Assembly: GCF_017354985.1 (NCBI RefSeq) | Contig: NZ_CP071501.1 | Coordinates: 3,201,001 to 3,265,000, forward strand | DNA from: Shewanella cyperi | GTDB lineage: Bacteria; Pseudomonadota; Gammaproteobacteria; Enterobacterales; Shewanellaceae | Direction of reading: 5' to 3' | Length of the DNA stretch: 64,000 nt | Part shown: piece by piece, positions 54,512-63,201 of the stretch | Position numbering within the stretch: the first letter of the stretch is position 1 | How the letters are laid out: each line of letters begins with the position of its first letter | Notes under the pieces: model-generated | Databases searched by the model: none | Told to the model about the DNA's origin: nothing | What the model saw: only the letters and a program-made list of their open reading frames with translations | Translations under genes and position numbers: made by a program

Positions 54512-55339
54512 TTAACTCACCTCTGGTGCGAGCAGCGCCAAAAACTCTGCCATTACGGCACTGTTGGCCAGCACCCGCTGGTCAAACACCTGCTTCCCTG
54601 GGGTTTCGCTGCACATGCCGAAGCGGGCGCCGCTGCGTACCAGGAAGGATTCAAACGAGGTATCGAAGTGGTTGAAGATCACCCCATCCTTCACCGCCAG
54701 GCCGTCTATTTCCCCTTCCATGGCCAGCGGGAAATAGTGCCCGAGGGCATCGCGCAGGCGCAGGCTGAACTGGCCCGGCAGCTGGCTCGGTTCAAAGGAA
54801 TACACATAGGTGCGTTCCTCAAGCACGTCCTCGTGGCAGGTCAGTATGCCGTCGCGGCTGGCGGCTTGCAGCAGGCGGGCATGTTCCAACAGCAGCTTGC
54901 CTTCGTCCGAAGTGTCGTCATTGCTGGCGGGGCGACCACCTTCCAGGGCATAGCCGCGGTTGGGATTCTGCCCCTGCAGGTTGAACCTGTGGCCGCGGCT
55001 GAAGCCGGTGGGATTGACCAGGGGCAGCAGGCTGAGGTTGACCCGCTCGAACAGGCTGGCATCTATGCCGGACAGGAAATGCAGCATGCCCCAGGGACCG
55101 GCGGCCTCTTCGCCGTGGAAGCCGGAACTTATCAGCAAATTGGGCGCCTGGGCCTTTTGCGCCGGAGACTGATACAGGGTCACGGGATGGGACCCGGCCT
55201 TGCCCAGGGTGCGGGCACTGAGCCCCAGACGCTGCACCTCCTCTTCCAGCTGAAGATAAAAACGGGCAATGTCCGTGCTCTGACAATCGAAAATATCGCT
55301 GTGCCAGGAAAAACGCTCAAAGGGTGAACGGGTCAACAT
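54512..55339 (-). CDS. M14-type zinc carboxypeptidase-like protein
   Basis: The ATG at 55339 gives 275 residues. The zinc site is H-x-x-E in SSGFHGEEAAG and a later His in ILTCHEDV; NPTGFSRGHRFN and NPNRGY are the Arg/Asn-Arg contacts of the succinylglutamate desuccinylase / MpaA-like M14 group. The catalytic Glu may be the one in CSETPG. There is no signal peptide, so a cytoplasmic peptidase or amidase, for example murein-peptide trimming, fits. An extension back to 55561 lies across the M16 gene and is rejected. Confidence 0.82.
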   Translation of the reverse strand: MLTRSPFERFSWHSDIFDCQSTDIARFYLQLEEEVQRLGLSARTLGKAGSHPVTLYQSPAQKAQAPNLLISSGFHGEEAAGPWGMLHFLSGIDASLFERVNLSLLPLVNPTGFSRGHRFNLQGQNPNRGYALEGGRPASNDDTSDEGKLLLEHARLLQAASRDGILTCHEDVLEERTYVYSFEPSQLPGQFSLRLRDALGHYFPLAMEGEIDGLAVKDGVIFNHFDTSFESFLVRSGARFGMCSETPGKQVFDQRVLANSAVMAEFLALLAPEVS

Positions 55340-55404
55340 GGATGAAAAAATTCCTGCGAAGTGGCAAACCTTGCCATGATAGCAGCAAAGGTGAAAAACT
55401 GAAT

Positions 55405-56889
55405 GTGATTCAACAGACTTGGAGAGGGACTTTGTCTGCTTTTGCTTACCTCGCACGTAGCGCCGCCATACTGCTGCTGTTTGCACTGCCCGGCCTCCCG
55501 GCGGTGGCGGAGGAAAACCCCGGCCTGGATAGTCTGGCGCTGAAGCGCATGGCCCAGCCATTGGTGCAACTGGACGGCCAGGTCAGCAGCCGCCGCCTGG
55601 ATAACGGCCTGCTCATCCGTTGGCTGCCTTTGGCCGGCCGCCACAGTGCCAGCATCGCCAGCCATGTGGCCGTGGGATCCAGACATGAGACCGCCGGGCA
55701 AACCGGTTACGCCCACCTGTTCGAACACATGCTGTTCAAGGGCAGTGACAGGGCCCCTGGTGACAGTTACGGCGCCTGGCTCGGCAGCCTGGGGGCCAGT
55801 TACAATGCCCGCACCCTGTTCGATGCCACCGACTTTTATCTCACCCTGCCAAGCCAGGCCCTGCCACTTGGGATCATGCTGGAAGCGGATCGGCTGATGC
55901 AACCCAGCCTCAGCGATGAGGGCCTTGGCAACCAGCAGGCCACAGTGCTGGCGGAAATGGCCCAGACCATAGACAACCAGCCCTATTTCCGGGTCGCCAT
56001 GGAATTCCTGCTGGACCAGGCCAAGGACACGCCCTATTCCCACGCCATCATAGGCTCGCGCCAAGACATAGAGAATGCGACCCCAGCCAGCCTGCGGGCC
56101 TTCTACCACAAACACTATCGCCCCGATGCGGTGACGGTGGCCCTGGCGGGGGATATCAGCCCCGCTGCCATCGAGGAGTTGGCACAGGCATTCGGTCCCT
56201 GGCTAAACCCGCCCGGCGACGCCCCGGAACCGAAGACATCGCCCCGGGGGCAAAGACCGGGGCCAATCCAGGGGCAGGTGACGGATGAGAGGGCCCCCTG
56301 GCCCGGACTGCTGCTGGCCTGGCCCACGGTTGGCCGCGGCCATGCCGATGCCGAAGCCGTACGTTTGCTGGAGCTGCAGCTGTTCCAGCGATTGGCCAAT
56401 GAGCTGGAACGGGCCGGCATCGCCGGTAGCGACAGCCTGCTCAGTTATTCGCTGCCGCTGACGATGGAGGAGTTCGGCATGACCAATCTGGTGCTGGTGC
56501 CAAGGGCGCGCACCAGTCTGGATACCTTGGCCGAGCGGATCGAGGCGCAGCTGGCCCGCCTTGCGAGTGAACCTTTAAATGAGCGTGAGCTTGGCAGCCT
56601 CAAGGTCCTGTGGCTCAAGCAGCGTTTGGCGGCAATCGAACACACAGAGTCGCTGGCTCTGCTGCTGGCGGACGTGGAAACACGCGACCTTGACCATCCC
56701 CTCTCAGGCCCCTGGCAGCGGGTAGATACGCTGGACAGCGAAGACCTGATGCGGGTGGCCCGGGAGTATTTTCAGGAACGGACTATCAGGCTGGATCTGC
56801 AGCCGGGCTGGTCCACCCGATTCGGCAAGGGGCTACTGGAATTACTGCCCGCGGGCGTGGCCGACACACTGGAGGATCTGGCGCTGTGA
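55405..56889 (+). CDS. M16-family zinc peptidase (catalytic partner)
   Basis: The inverted zinc site H-x-x-E-H is seen in AHLFEHMLFKG, with the distal Glu in VLAEMAQTID. A signal-anchor follows the start (LARSAAILLLFALPGLPAVAE). The protein is a half-size M16 peptidase; active forms pair with a second, often inactive half. Start choice: the ATG at 55342 would leave two bases between it and the divergent peptidase start, so the GTG at 55405 (GGTGA upstream) is preferred; a TTG at 55432 after GGAGAGGG is another option. The next gene overlaps by four bases and is the second half. Confidence 0.85.
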   Translation: MIQQTWRGTLSAFAYLARSAAILLLFALPGLPAVAEENPGLDSLALKRMAQPLVQLDGQVSSRRLDNGLLIRWLPLAGRHSASIASHVAVGSRHETAGQTGYAHLFEHMLFKGSDRAPGDSYGAWLGSLGASYNARTLFDATDFYLTLPSQALPLGIMLEADRLMQPSLSDEGLGNQQATVLAEMAQTIDNQPYFRVAMEFLLDQAKDTPYSHAIIGSRQDIENATPASLRAFYHKHYRPDAVTVALAGDISPAAIEELAQAFGPWLNPPGDAPEPKTSPRGQRPGPIQGQVTDERAPWPGLLLAWPTVGRGHADAEAVRLLELQLFQRLANELERAGIAGSDSLLSYSLPLTMEEFGMTNLVLVPRARTSLDTLAERIEAQLARLASEPLNERELGSLKVLWLKQRLAAIEHTESLALLLADVETRDLDHPLSGPWQRVDTLDSEDLMRVAREYFQERTIRLDLQPGWSTRFGKGLLELLPAGVADTLEDLAL

Positions 56890-58247
56890 AATTCTGGATG
56901 ATATCCCTGCTGGCGCTGACGCTCTGCGCCTGTCAGCAAACCCGGGAGCAGTACACAGAGGTGATGCCGCCACAGCTGTTCACACCGGCGCAGCCGCCAA
57001 TGCAGGTACAGGTGCCGCCACCGCCACCGCTGACCGTTGCTTCCCAACAATTGGCCAGTAGCGTCTACGGCCACTGGCGTGAGCAAGGCTCTGGGCCAGA
57101 AGAGACCCGGTTGCAGCTGGTATTGCTGCAAACCGGTGCCATTGATGGTGCCCAATGGCTGGCGGCGGCGCTGCAACAGCAGCTGCGCGACCTGGCCCTG
57201 GACAGCGCCGATGCCTGTTATGAGTCCATTGCGGTGCAGTACAGCCTGCACAGCCTGGTGCTGGAGGCAAACTGCCCGGAGCGCAGCGATCTTGGCCTTG
57301 GCCCCATGATCAGCGCCTGGCAGCAACTACCCAGGGACTTTGAGCGCTTGAGCCGCAGCGTACGGCTGCAAAAACATATCGAAGCCTTCAGCGGCCGTGA
57401 CATAGAAAGGCTGTGGCGCCAGGCGGTGCTGGGGCAGAGCCATCCCTATCTCAGGGCCCTGGAGCAGGAAACACCCAAAGACGAGGGTGAGCTGGCCCGC
57501 TGGCGACACCAGGCACTGGCAGGTGGCAGCTGGCATTTGCTCACAGGCGCCGCCGCCCATTTGCCAGCCGCTTCCAGTCCCCTGGTGGCAGCCCTTGGCA
57601 AACTCAGCGGCAACAAGCCCCGCCAAGGTACAGCCAAAGCCGGCTTGCTACCCGACAACAACCACAAGCGCATACTGCTGCTGGACTCGCCGGGGGCGGT
57701 ACAGAGTCAGGTCCGCCTTGGCTATGCCTTGGCCCCCGAAGGTGACAGCCGCAATTGCGAGCTGCTGGCGGCCCTGCTTGGCCGGGGTGGCAGCGGCCGC
57801 TTGTATCTGGACTTAAGGGAGCAACGTGGCCTCACCTATGGTGTTTATGGCAGCTGTATCGACAATCCCTTAAGCCGCAGCCTCAAGTTTCAGGGGGCCA
57901 CAGCCACCCTGAGTACCGGCGCCTTCGTGCGCGGCATAGTCGACCACCTGGCGCTGTTGGCCGCCAAGGGCAGTACGGAAGCAGAGTTGCGGCGGGCAGA
58001 AGGCTTCCTCAACGGCCACGAATGGCTGTGGCAGGATGCCCCCGGTGGCTGGCAAACCAGATATCGCCATCAACTGGAGCGCGGTCGCAGCAATGGCCAT
58101 GCACCGCGGGAGCTGGCGTTATTCAATAGCGACAACGCCGCACTGCTGGCCCAGGCCCCCATCATAGTGATCAAGGGCGATGCGGCGCGGATAGAGGCCG
58201 ACCTCAGGCAAGCCTTGCCGGATTTCCAGTTACAAAGAGCCGAGTGA
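56886..58247 (+). CDS. M16-family lipoprotein, non-catalytic partner
   Basis: The 453-residue product starts with a lipoprotein signal (MKFWMISLLALTLCAC, lipobox LCAC), so it is tethered to a membrane. It shows the M16 fold late in the sequence: LREQRGLTYGVYGSCIDNPL corresponds to the C-terminal R/Y pair that binds substrate in active M16 halves. The H-x-x-E-H zinc motif is missing. With the overlapping catalytic gene it should make a heterodimer like those of PqqF/MPP type. Substrate unknown. Confidence 0.8.
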   Translation: MKFWMISLLALTLCACQQTREQYTEVMPPQLFTPAQPPMQVQVPPPPPLTVASQQLASSVYGHWREQGSGPEETRLQLVLLQTGAIDGAQWLAAALQQQLRDLALDSADACYESIAVQYSLHSLVLEANCPERSDLGLGPMISAWQQLPRDFERLSRSVRLQKHIEAFSGRDIERLWRQAVLGQSHPYLRALEQETPKDEGELARWRHQALAGGSWHLLTGAAAHLPAASSPLVAALGKLSGNKPRQGTAKAGLLPDNNHKRILLLDSPGAVQSQVRLGYALAPEGDSRNCELLAALLGRGGSGRLYLDLREQRGLTYGVYGSCIDNPLSRSLKFQGATATLSTGAFVRGIVDHLALLAAKGSTEAELRRAEGFLNGHEWLWQDAPGGWQTRYRHQLERGRSNGHAPRELALFNSDNAALLAQAPIIVIKGDAARIEADLRQALPDFQLQRAE

Positions 58248-58251
58248 CCGG

Positions 58252-59040
58252 CTATTCGAGTTGGCTGCTCTGCTCCTGGCCGGCATCCGCCTGGCCCATT
58301 TGCAGCAACAGGGTATTGGCGGCATCCATGGCCTGTTGATCTTCAAAGGCGATATCCTTGGTCATGGTCTCATCGGAAGCCGGTTCCAACTGCGCTTCGG
58401 CATTGACAACCTGGGACTGGGAAAGCGTCTCGGCCTGGGGTTCATCCTCAACCTGGCTCGGCGCTGCCTGGGACTGAGACTTTAGCTGAGGTGCAACTAA
58501 AGCGGCCTCGACCTGCGGCTGCGTCGCTGTGGCCTCGGTTTGGCTCAGGGCCGCGCCGATATCGCCCAGCACATCCTGTTGCACGCCATAGCCCAGGGCG
58601 GCCACCAACGCCATGCCGGCGAGGATTTTCAGCGCCGGGGCCGAACTGCCAGTGCGCGCCGTTGGATCCGGGCAGGGGATATCGGCAACGGGCAAGCTCT
58701 CGGGATCCGGCCCCTGGCTGCGACTGCCGATAAACTGGCCACCTTCCACTATTTCCATGCTGTTACAGGCCACTTCCGCATTCACCACACCACCGGCCTG
58801 TACCACCAAACGGTTGCAGCTGAGTTTGCCGTTGAACTGGCCATTGACCCTGAGTTCCTGACAGCAGAGTTCCCCCTGGATCTCACCGCCGGTTTCAATC
58901 ATCAACAGGCCGGCAGCGCGAACCTTGCCCTTCAGCTTGCCGGCCACCAGGGCCGAACTGTCCAACTGGATCTCGCCATCCAGCAGGGTGCCAGGGCTGA
59001 TATAAGTAACACCTTTGTTTTTGCTGCCGTTTTCACTCAT
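58252..59040 (-). CDS. Bactofilin-like protein with a membrane segment
   Basis: From the ATG at 59040 it has 262 residues. The N-terminal half (about 10-110) is a bactofilin/DUF583 beta-helix: repeats such as GTLLDGEIQLDSS, GKLKGKVRAAG, GEIQGELCCQ, GQFNGKLSCN each add one strand turn. A hydrophobic helix follows (ILAGMALVAALGYGV, about 150-164) and then an acidic, Gln-rich tail, an uncommon extension. Bactofilins polymerise into scaffolds at the membrane. Convergent with the M16 gene, four bases between stops. Confidence 0.82.
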   Translation of the reverse strand: MSENGSKNKGVTYISPGTLLDGEIQLDSSALVAGKLKGKVRAAGLLMIETGGEIQGELCCQELRVNGQFNGKLSCNRLVVQAGGVVNAEVACNSMEIVEGGQFIGSRSQGPDPESLPVADIPCPDPTARTGSSAPALKILAGMALVAALGYGVQQDVLGDIGAALSQTEATATQPQVEAALVAPQLKSQSQAAPSQVEDEPQAETLSQSQVVNAEAQLEPASDETMTKDIAFEDQQAMDAANTLLLQMGQADAGQEQSSQLE

Positions 59041-59226
59041 GGTAGATGGTTTCCTGTCCTTTGGTCTTATTTTGTGGCGCAAATGTTAATGCAATTGCGC
59101 CGATAAAAGAAGCATTCACTGCCAGCTGGTGTGCCGTGCCCATCAATATCGACTTGAGCAGGGGTATCCACTGCCAATGGCATTTTTGTATGCTAGTCTC
59201 AGCGGCATACAGGGAAGGTATGGATT

Positions 59227-60417
59227 ATGGCTATGGATACTTCAGTGACTCAAACACGACGAAACCCGAACATTGATGCCATCCGCGGGCTGGCGGTGCT
59301 CGGGATCTTCTTTATCAATATCCATTACATGGGCAACACCTTGGTCGGCTATGTACCAACCGAGCCCCCCGCTACCTTGGATCTGCCACTTGAAATACTG
59401 ACACGAATGCTATGCGAGGGGCGCTTTATTGGCCTGTTCACCTTGCTGTTCGGTGTGTCATTACAACTGCAATACCAATCGTTGCAAGGTCGGGGGATCT
59501 TGCCGGTGCCACTGCTAAGGCGGCGCCTGGGGTGGTTGATGTTATTTGGCGCCTTGCACGGCCTTCTGCTCTGGCCCGGCGATATACTGCTGAGCTATGG
59601 CATCAGTGGCATGTTGGCACTGAGGTATCTGCAATCGGACCAACGCACACTCTGGCGCCACTCTGGCTTATTTCTGGCCATTTCACTGTTGGGATACACG
59701 CTATTGGCCTTGCTCCCGGACGATAGTGGCGAACTCAGTCGCAACAGCACCACCTTCAGCGCCTTACAACAACCCTGGATTAGTAACTATTGGGAGCAAC
59801 TACAACAACATCTGACCATGGAAGGTTTTATGCTGGCCATATACCCTTTCACCATGCTCTGGTACAGCTCAGGTATGATGTTGCTTGGTATGGCACTCTA
59901 TCGCAGTGGTATTTTCAATCATGGCTTTGCCCATGAGCATGGCTACCGTCTGTTGGCTCTTGCAGCGCTGCTGGGGGGATTGGACCTGTGGCTGCTGTTC
60001 GCCGCAGGGCCCTTGGGACAAAGTTTGGCGCAGATCAGTGTAATCTATGCCGCCATACCTGTTTCTCTGCTTTACGCCCATTTGCTGATTGCTTGGTGCC
60101 AAGGTTCTGTAGATCGCTGCCGAGCGCTGCAGGCTGTGGGGCAAGTGGCACTCAGCCTGTATCTGTTGCAATCTGTGGTGGGGATCTTGTTGTTTAGATA
60201 CCTGTTTTCTGATTGGCTACAACAGTTTGATCGTATTGAATATTTAATCACGGCCTTGATTTGGGCCGGGATACAATTGTGGTTGGCCTCGACCTGGCGC
60301 CACCATTTCAAGCAGGGTCCCATGGAATGGTTGTGGCGTCGTTTAACCTGGGGAGCGAATCAGGCATCCAATGAAATCCGGTTCAATTCAATGGCCGGCA
60401 AGTCAAATGCGGAGTAA
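59227..60417 (+). CDS. DUF418-family membrane protein (YeiB-like)
   Basis: The ATG at 59227 lies eight bases after AGGGAAGG. The 396 residues have about nine helices and the opening DAIRGLAVLGIFFINIHY, the family mark shared with acyltransferase-3 type proteins. The C-terminal block GQVALSLYLLQSVVGILLF is the DUF418 domain (about 225-380). No enzyme activity is established. The codon use is ordinary. It is followed 10 bases later by the cold-shock/DUF1294 gene. Confidence 0.85.
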   Translation: MAMDTSVTQTRRNPNIDAIRGLAVLGIFFINIHYMGNTLVGYVPTEPPATLDLPLEILTRMLCEGRFIGLFTLLFGVSLQLQYQSLQGRGILPVPLLRRRLGWLMLFGALHGLLLWPGDILLSYGISGMLALRYLQSDQRTLWRHSGLFLAISLLGYTLLALLPDDSGELSRNSTTFSALQQPWISNYWEQLQQHLTMEGFMLAIYPFTMLWYSSGMMLLGMALYRSGIFNHGFAHEHGYRLLALAALLGGLDLWLLFAAGPLGQSLAQISVIYAAIPVSLLYAHLLIAWCQGSVDRCRALQAVGQVALSLYLLQSVVGILLFRYLFSDWLQQFDRIEYLITALIWAGIQLWLASTWRHHFKQGPMEWLWRRLTWGANQASNEIRFNSMAGKSNAE

Positions 60418-60427
60418 TGGGGAATCA

Positions 60428-61117
60428 ATGCCAGCCAATTTACAGGACAAAAGAACACACAATCAGGGACGCTTGAGCCAGTGGCAGGATGACAAGGGTT
60501 TTGGCTTTATCAGCCCCCTGCCCGCGGGCCCAAGGATCTTTTTACATATCAGCGCACTGACCGATACCGGGCAGCGCCCCAAGCAGGGAGACCTGCTGGA
60601 GTTTGTGGCGGTGAAGGACAGTGACGGCCGGCTCAAGGCCAGGCGGGCACGGCTGCTGCCGGAATCGGCAGCTATAGTGCCGGCTCCGGGCCCCAGAAAA
60701 ATCAAAAGCAAGACCCCAAAAGTGGCCCGCAGGCCGGGCAAGGCACAGCCCAAGGGCCGCCTGGGGCGCGCCCTGTGGCTGGTCAGCATTTTTGCCCTGG
60801 TCTTGGCGACGCTGGCGTGGCACAAACTGATCCCCATCTGGTTACCTGGCGTGTATCTGCTGCTGAGCCTGCTGGCCTATGCCGTCTATGCAAAGGATAA
60901 AAGCGCAGCCCTGGCCGGTGACTGGCGCATCAGCGAGGGGCATTTGTTGCTCTGGGCCCTGCTCGGTGGCTGGCCCGGCGCCCTGATTGCCCGCCACCAT
61001 TTGAGTCACAAGTCCCGCAAGCTGAGCTTTCGGCTGGCCTTTGTGTTTTGCAGCACCCTGAATCTGTTGCTGCTGGGACAGGCTATCAGGGGCCAGTGGC
61101 TGACGCCCTTTATCTGA
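60428..61117 (+). CDS. Cold-shock domain fused to DUF1294 membrane domain
   Basis: The ATG at 60428 (GGGGAA upstream) gives 229 residues. The first 70 hold a cold-shock OB fold: GRLSQWQDDKGFGFI and RIFLHIS, matching RNP1/RNP2 in CspA. A basic linker follows (KIKSKTPKVARRPGKAQPKG), then four helices ending in the DUF1294 signature (LSEGHLLLWALLGGWPGALIARHHLSHKSRK-type; seen as GGWPGALIARHHLSHK). The fusion places a nucleic-acid-binding domain on the inner membrane. Function unknown. Confidence 0.85.
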   Translation: MPANLQDKRTHNQGRLSQWQDDKGFGFISPLPAGPRIFLHISALTDTGQRPKQGDLLEFVAVKDSDGRLKARRARLLPESAAIVPAPGPRKIKSKTPKVARRPGKAQPKGRLGRALWLVSIFALVLATLAWHKLIPIWLPGVYLLLSLLAYAVYAKDKSAALAGDWRISEGHLLLWALLGGWPGALIARHHLSHKSRKLSFRLAFVFCSTLNLLLLGQAIRGQWLTPFI

Positions 61118-61223
61118 AGGTCGCGCTAGCTGAGTGCATTGAGGCTTGCCAAGGCGGCCGCAATTGACTAACGTCTTGAATCAATTGCCCAACCATTCAA
61201 CCCATTAACATCAGAGAACTTTT

Positions 61224-61706
61224 ATGAGAATGCTGCTTGCGGTCCTGGTCATAGCCGGGGTTATTTTTTATTTCTTCACCTCGATGAATAACCAAAAAGC
61301 CTCCCAGGCCAATGCCGAACTGGGCAAACAATTTCTGGCGCAAAACGCCAGCCAGGAGGGCGTAAAGACCACGGCATCGGGCTTGCAGTACCAGTTGCTG
61401 ACCCAGGGCCAGGGCAGCGCCCAACCCAAGGCCAGCGATACGGTCAAGGTCCATTACGAGGGACGACTGATAGATGGCACTGTGTTCGACAGCTCCATCG
61501 CCCGCGGTGAGCCGCTGTCCTTTGCCCTGAACCGGGTCATCAAGGGCTGGACCGAAGGTCTGCAACTGATGCACGAGGGCGACAAGATGCGGCTGTTTAT
61601 CCCGGCCGAACTGGGCTACGGTAACCGCAGCGTCGGCAAGATCCCCGGCGGTTCGGTGCTGATTTTCGACGTGGAACTGCTGGCCATCGAAGCCAAGCAG
61701 GGCTGA
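61224..61706 (+). CDS. FKBP-type peptidyl-prolyl isomerase, membrane-anchored
   Basis: A 160-residue folding helper: an N-terminal helix (MRMLLAVLVIAGVIFYFFTS) that either anchors or is cleaved, a linker, and one FKBP domain (about 55-158) with VHYEGRLIDGTVFDSS, VIKGWTEGLQLM and LGYGNRSVGKIPGGSVLIFDVELL. Aromatic pocket residues Y, F, W and Y are in place, so it should be active. It resembles FklB/FkpA C-terminal domains but lacks their dimer arm. It ends at its own terminator. Confidence 0.9.
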   Translation: MRMLLAVLVIAGVIFYFFTSMNNQKASQANAELGKQFLAQNASQEGVKTTASGLQYQLLTQGQGSAQPKASDTVKVHYEGRLIDGTVFDSSIARGEPLSFALNRVIKGWTEGLQLMHEGDKMRLFIPAELGYGNRSVGKIPGGSVLIFDVELLAIEAKQG

Positions 61707-61718
61707 TATTCCCGCCAT

Positions 61719-61750
61719 AAAAAACGCCGGCTAATGCCGGCGTTTTTATT
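61719..61750 (+). terminator. Terminator after the FKBP gene
   Basis: AAAACGCCGGC-TAAT-GCCGGCGTTTT stem followed by TATTT; A-rich on the left, so it may also serve the convergent minus-strand gene. Confidence 0.88.
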
Positions 61751-61777
61751 TCTTAGCTCTTTATGGGACTAAATCAA

Positions 61778-63088
61778 TTAGCCTTTGCAGGGCCACAGCA
61801 GCTGTGGCTTGCCTGTGGCCTGGGCCTGCTGTTGCCTCTTGAGCAACTCATCGGCAGGCAGATCCTTACTGAGAATAACCAGCTTTTCATTGCCCTTGAG
61901 TACCGCCAGCGCCTGACAATCGGCAGGCTTGGCAATACTGATGCTGGCGGCAGGCACAGAAGCCAGGCTGGCCCAATCCCCGGTTTGCACCTGTTCCAGC
62001 AGCAGGGTGTCCAGTTGCCCCTCCATACCGGCAAAGCTGGTTATACTGCTGTGCTCCAGGGTGAGAAAGCTGACCGAACTTTTGCCAAGGCCTGCGAGAC
62101 TGGCAATGGTGCCACCACTGAGACTCAAGGTATGCAGATTGGGAAAAGACGCCAGATCGGCAAAACTGCCGACGCTTTGCCCCTTAAGTTTACAGCTGAG
62201 CATATCCAGCTCCAGGGTATCCTTGATGCCCATCAAACTGGCCATTTGGCTGACACAGTCGGCCATAACGGGATCGACAAAGCGGACATCGCTGATGGCC
62301 ATGCTCTGGCTGATGTCCGCTGCCTGCTGCCAGTCACCGCTTTCATCCACAACACTTGAATCGTCTTCTGCCGGCTCATCATCGATGACGGCGGGTTCGT
62401 CTTGCGACAGTGGCAGCATGTCAACATTTTCGGACTGGGACGGCTCAGGCAATGAGGTTCCGGAAAGCGACTCGACCAAGGCCCTGGCCACTGAGTCCCC
62501 CTTGGTGCCACTGAGCCCGTCAACCAAGTGCGGCGCCCCATCCTGAATAACACACAACCTGAAGCTTGAGGCCAGCTCCAGCAAGCTCACGGCCTTGCTC
62601 TGGCCCAGGTTCATGTCCATCAGGGCGGCAAAGGCCGCCTCATTGCTGTTAAGATTGGCGTAGCCTTCGAGCCGTCCCAGATACTCATCCAGCTCGGCGA
62701 TATTGGTTTCAAGGGTTTGGGCCTGAGTCACTGTTTTACAGTGGCTGCCGGATGGCATTTGCTGCTGCAAATGCTGCAAATGCTCCAGGAATTGGCTGGC
62801 CAGCGCCCGCTGACTTTTGGCCTCACGACCAAAGCGTCCTGGCCAGCCTTCCTTCAGCAACGCCAGTGCATCACCGTCGAGCCGGGTTAAGCCGTCACGA
62901 AAGCCGGGATCTTCCCAGGCGCGCCTTTGTTGCCGGCTCGCCTCAATCAGCGGCCCGGTTTGGCGATCGAACTCAGTTAACAGCGCCTGCGGATCGGCAG
63001 CGGCCTGCACCATGGCAGCCATGGTCAGGCCTGTGGACAGTATCAAAACAGCCATCTTATGCATTTGTCTATCGACTCCCAATCCCAT
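61778..63088 (-). CDS. Exported protein with leucine-rich-type C-terminal repeats
   Basis: The 436-residue frame has a signal peptide near its start (MAVLILSTGLTMAAMVQA). The N-terminal part (about 30-190) is helical with a possible coiled coil, then a very acidic linker (about 225-260, DEPAVIDDEPAEDDSS). The C-terminal 140 residues read like irregular leucine-rich repeats: LTLDMLSCKL-type, NLHTLSLSGGTIASLAGL, VSFLTLEHSSITSFAGM, LDTLLLEQV. Such layouts bind proteins. ATG 63064 or 63055 are alternative starts. I do not recognise a family. It lies upstream of the truncated last gene on the same strand order, 114 bases away. Confidence 0.6.
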   Translation of the reverse strand: MGLGVDRQMHKMAVLILSTGLTMAAMVQAAADPQALLTEFDRQTGPLIEASRQQRRAWEDPGFRDGLTRLDGDALALLKEGWPGRFGREAKSQRALASQFLEHLQHLQQQMPSGSHCKTVTQAQTLETNIAELDEYLGRLEGYANLNSNEAAFAALMDMNLGQSKAVSLLELASSFRLCVIQDGAPHLVDGLSGTKGDSVARALVESLSGTSLPEPSQSENVDMLPLSQDEPAVIDDEPAEDDSSVVDESGDWQQAADISQSMAISDVRFVDPVMADCVSQMASLMGIKDTLELDMLSCKLKGQSVGSFADLASFPNLHTLSLSGGTIASLAGLGKSSVSFLTLEHSSITSFAGMEGQLDTLLLEQVQTGDWASLASVPAASISIAKPADCQALAVLKGNEKLVILSKDLPADELLKRQQQAQATGKPQLLWPCKG

Positions 63089-63201
63089 ACTCTGCTCTCA
63101 ATTTGTCCTCAATCGGCTCCCAATCCGACTCGTTCGCCAGGTGGTGAATGTACTTGCAAGACGCCTGTGGTCAAGCAACCACGCTGACCACAGGCAGACC
63201 T

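Noticed and set aside
59220..59276. Alternative frame starting at ATG 59220 before the DUF418 gene
   Set aside because: It is only 18 codons and the 59227 ATG has better spacing from AGGGAAGG and a family N-terminus.
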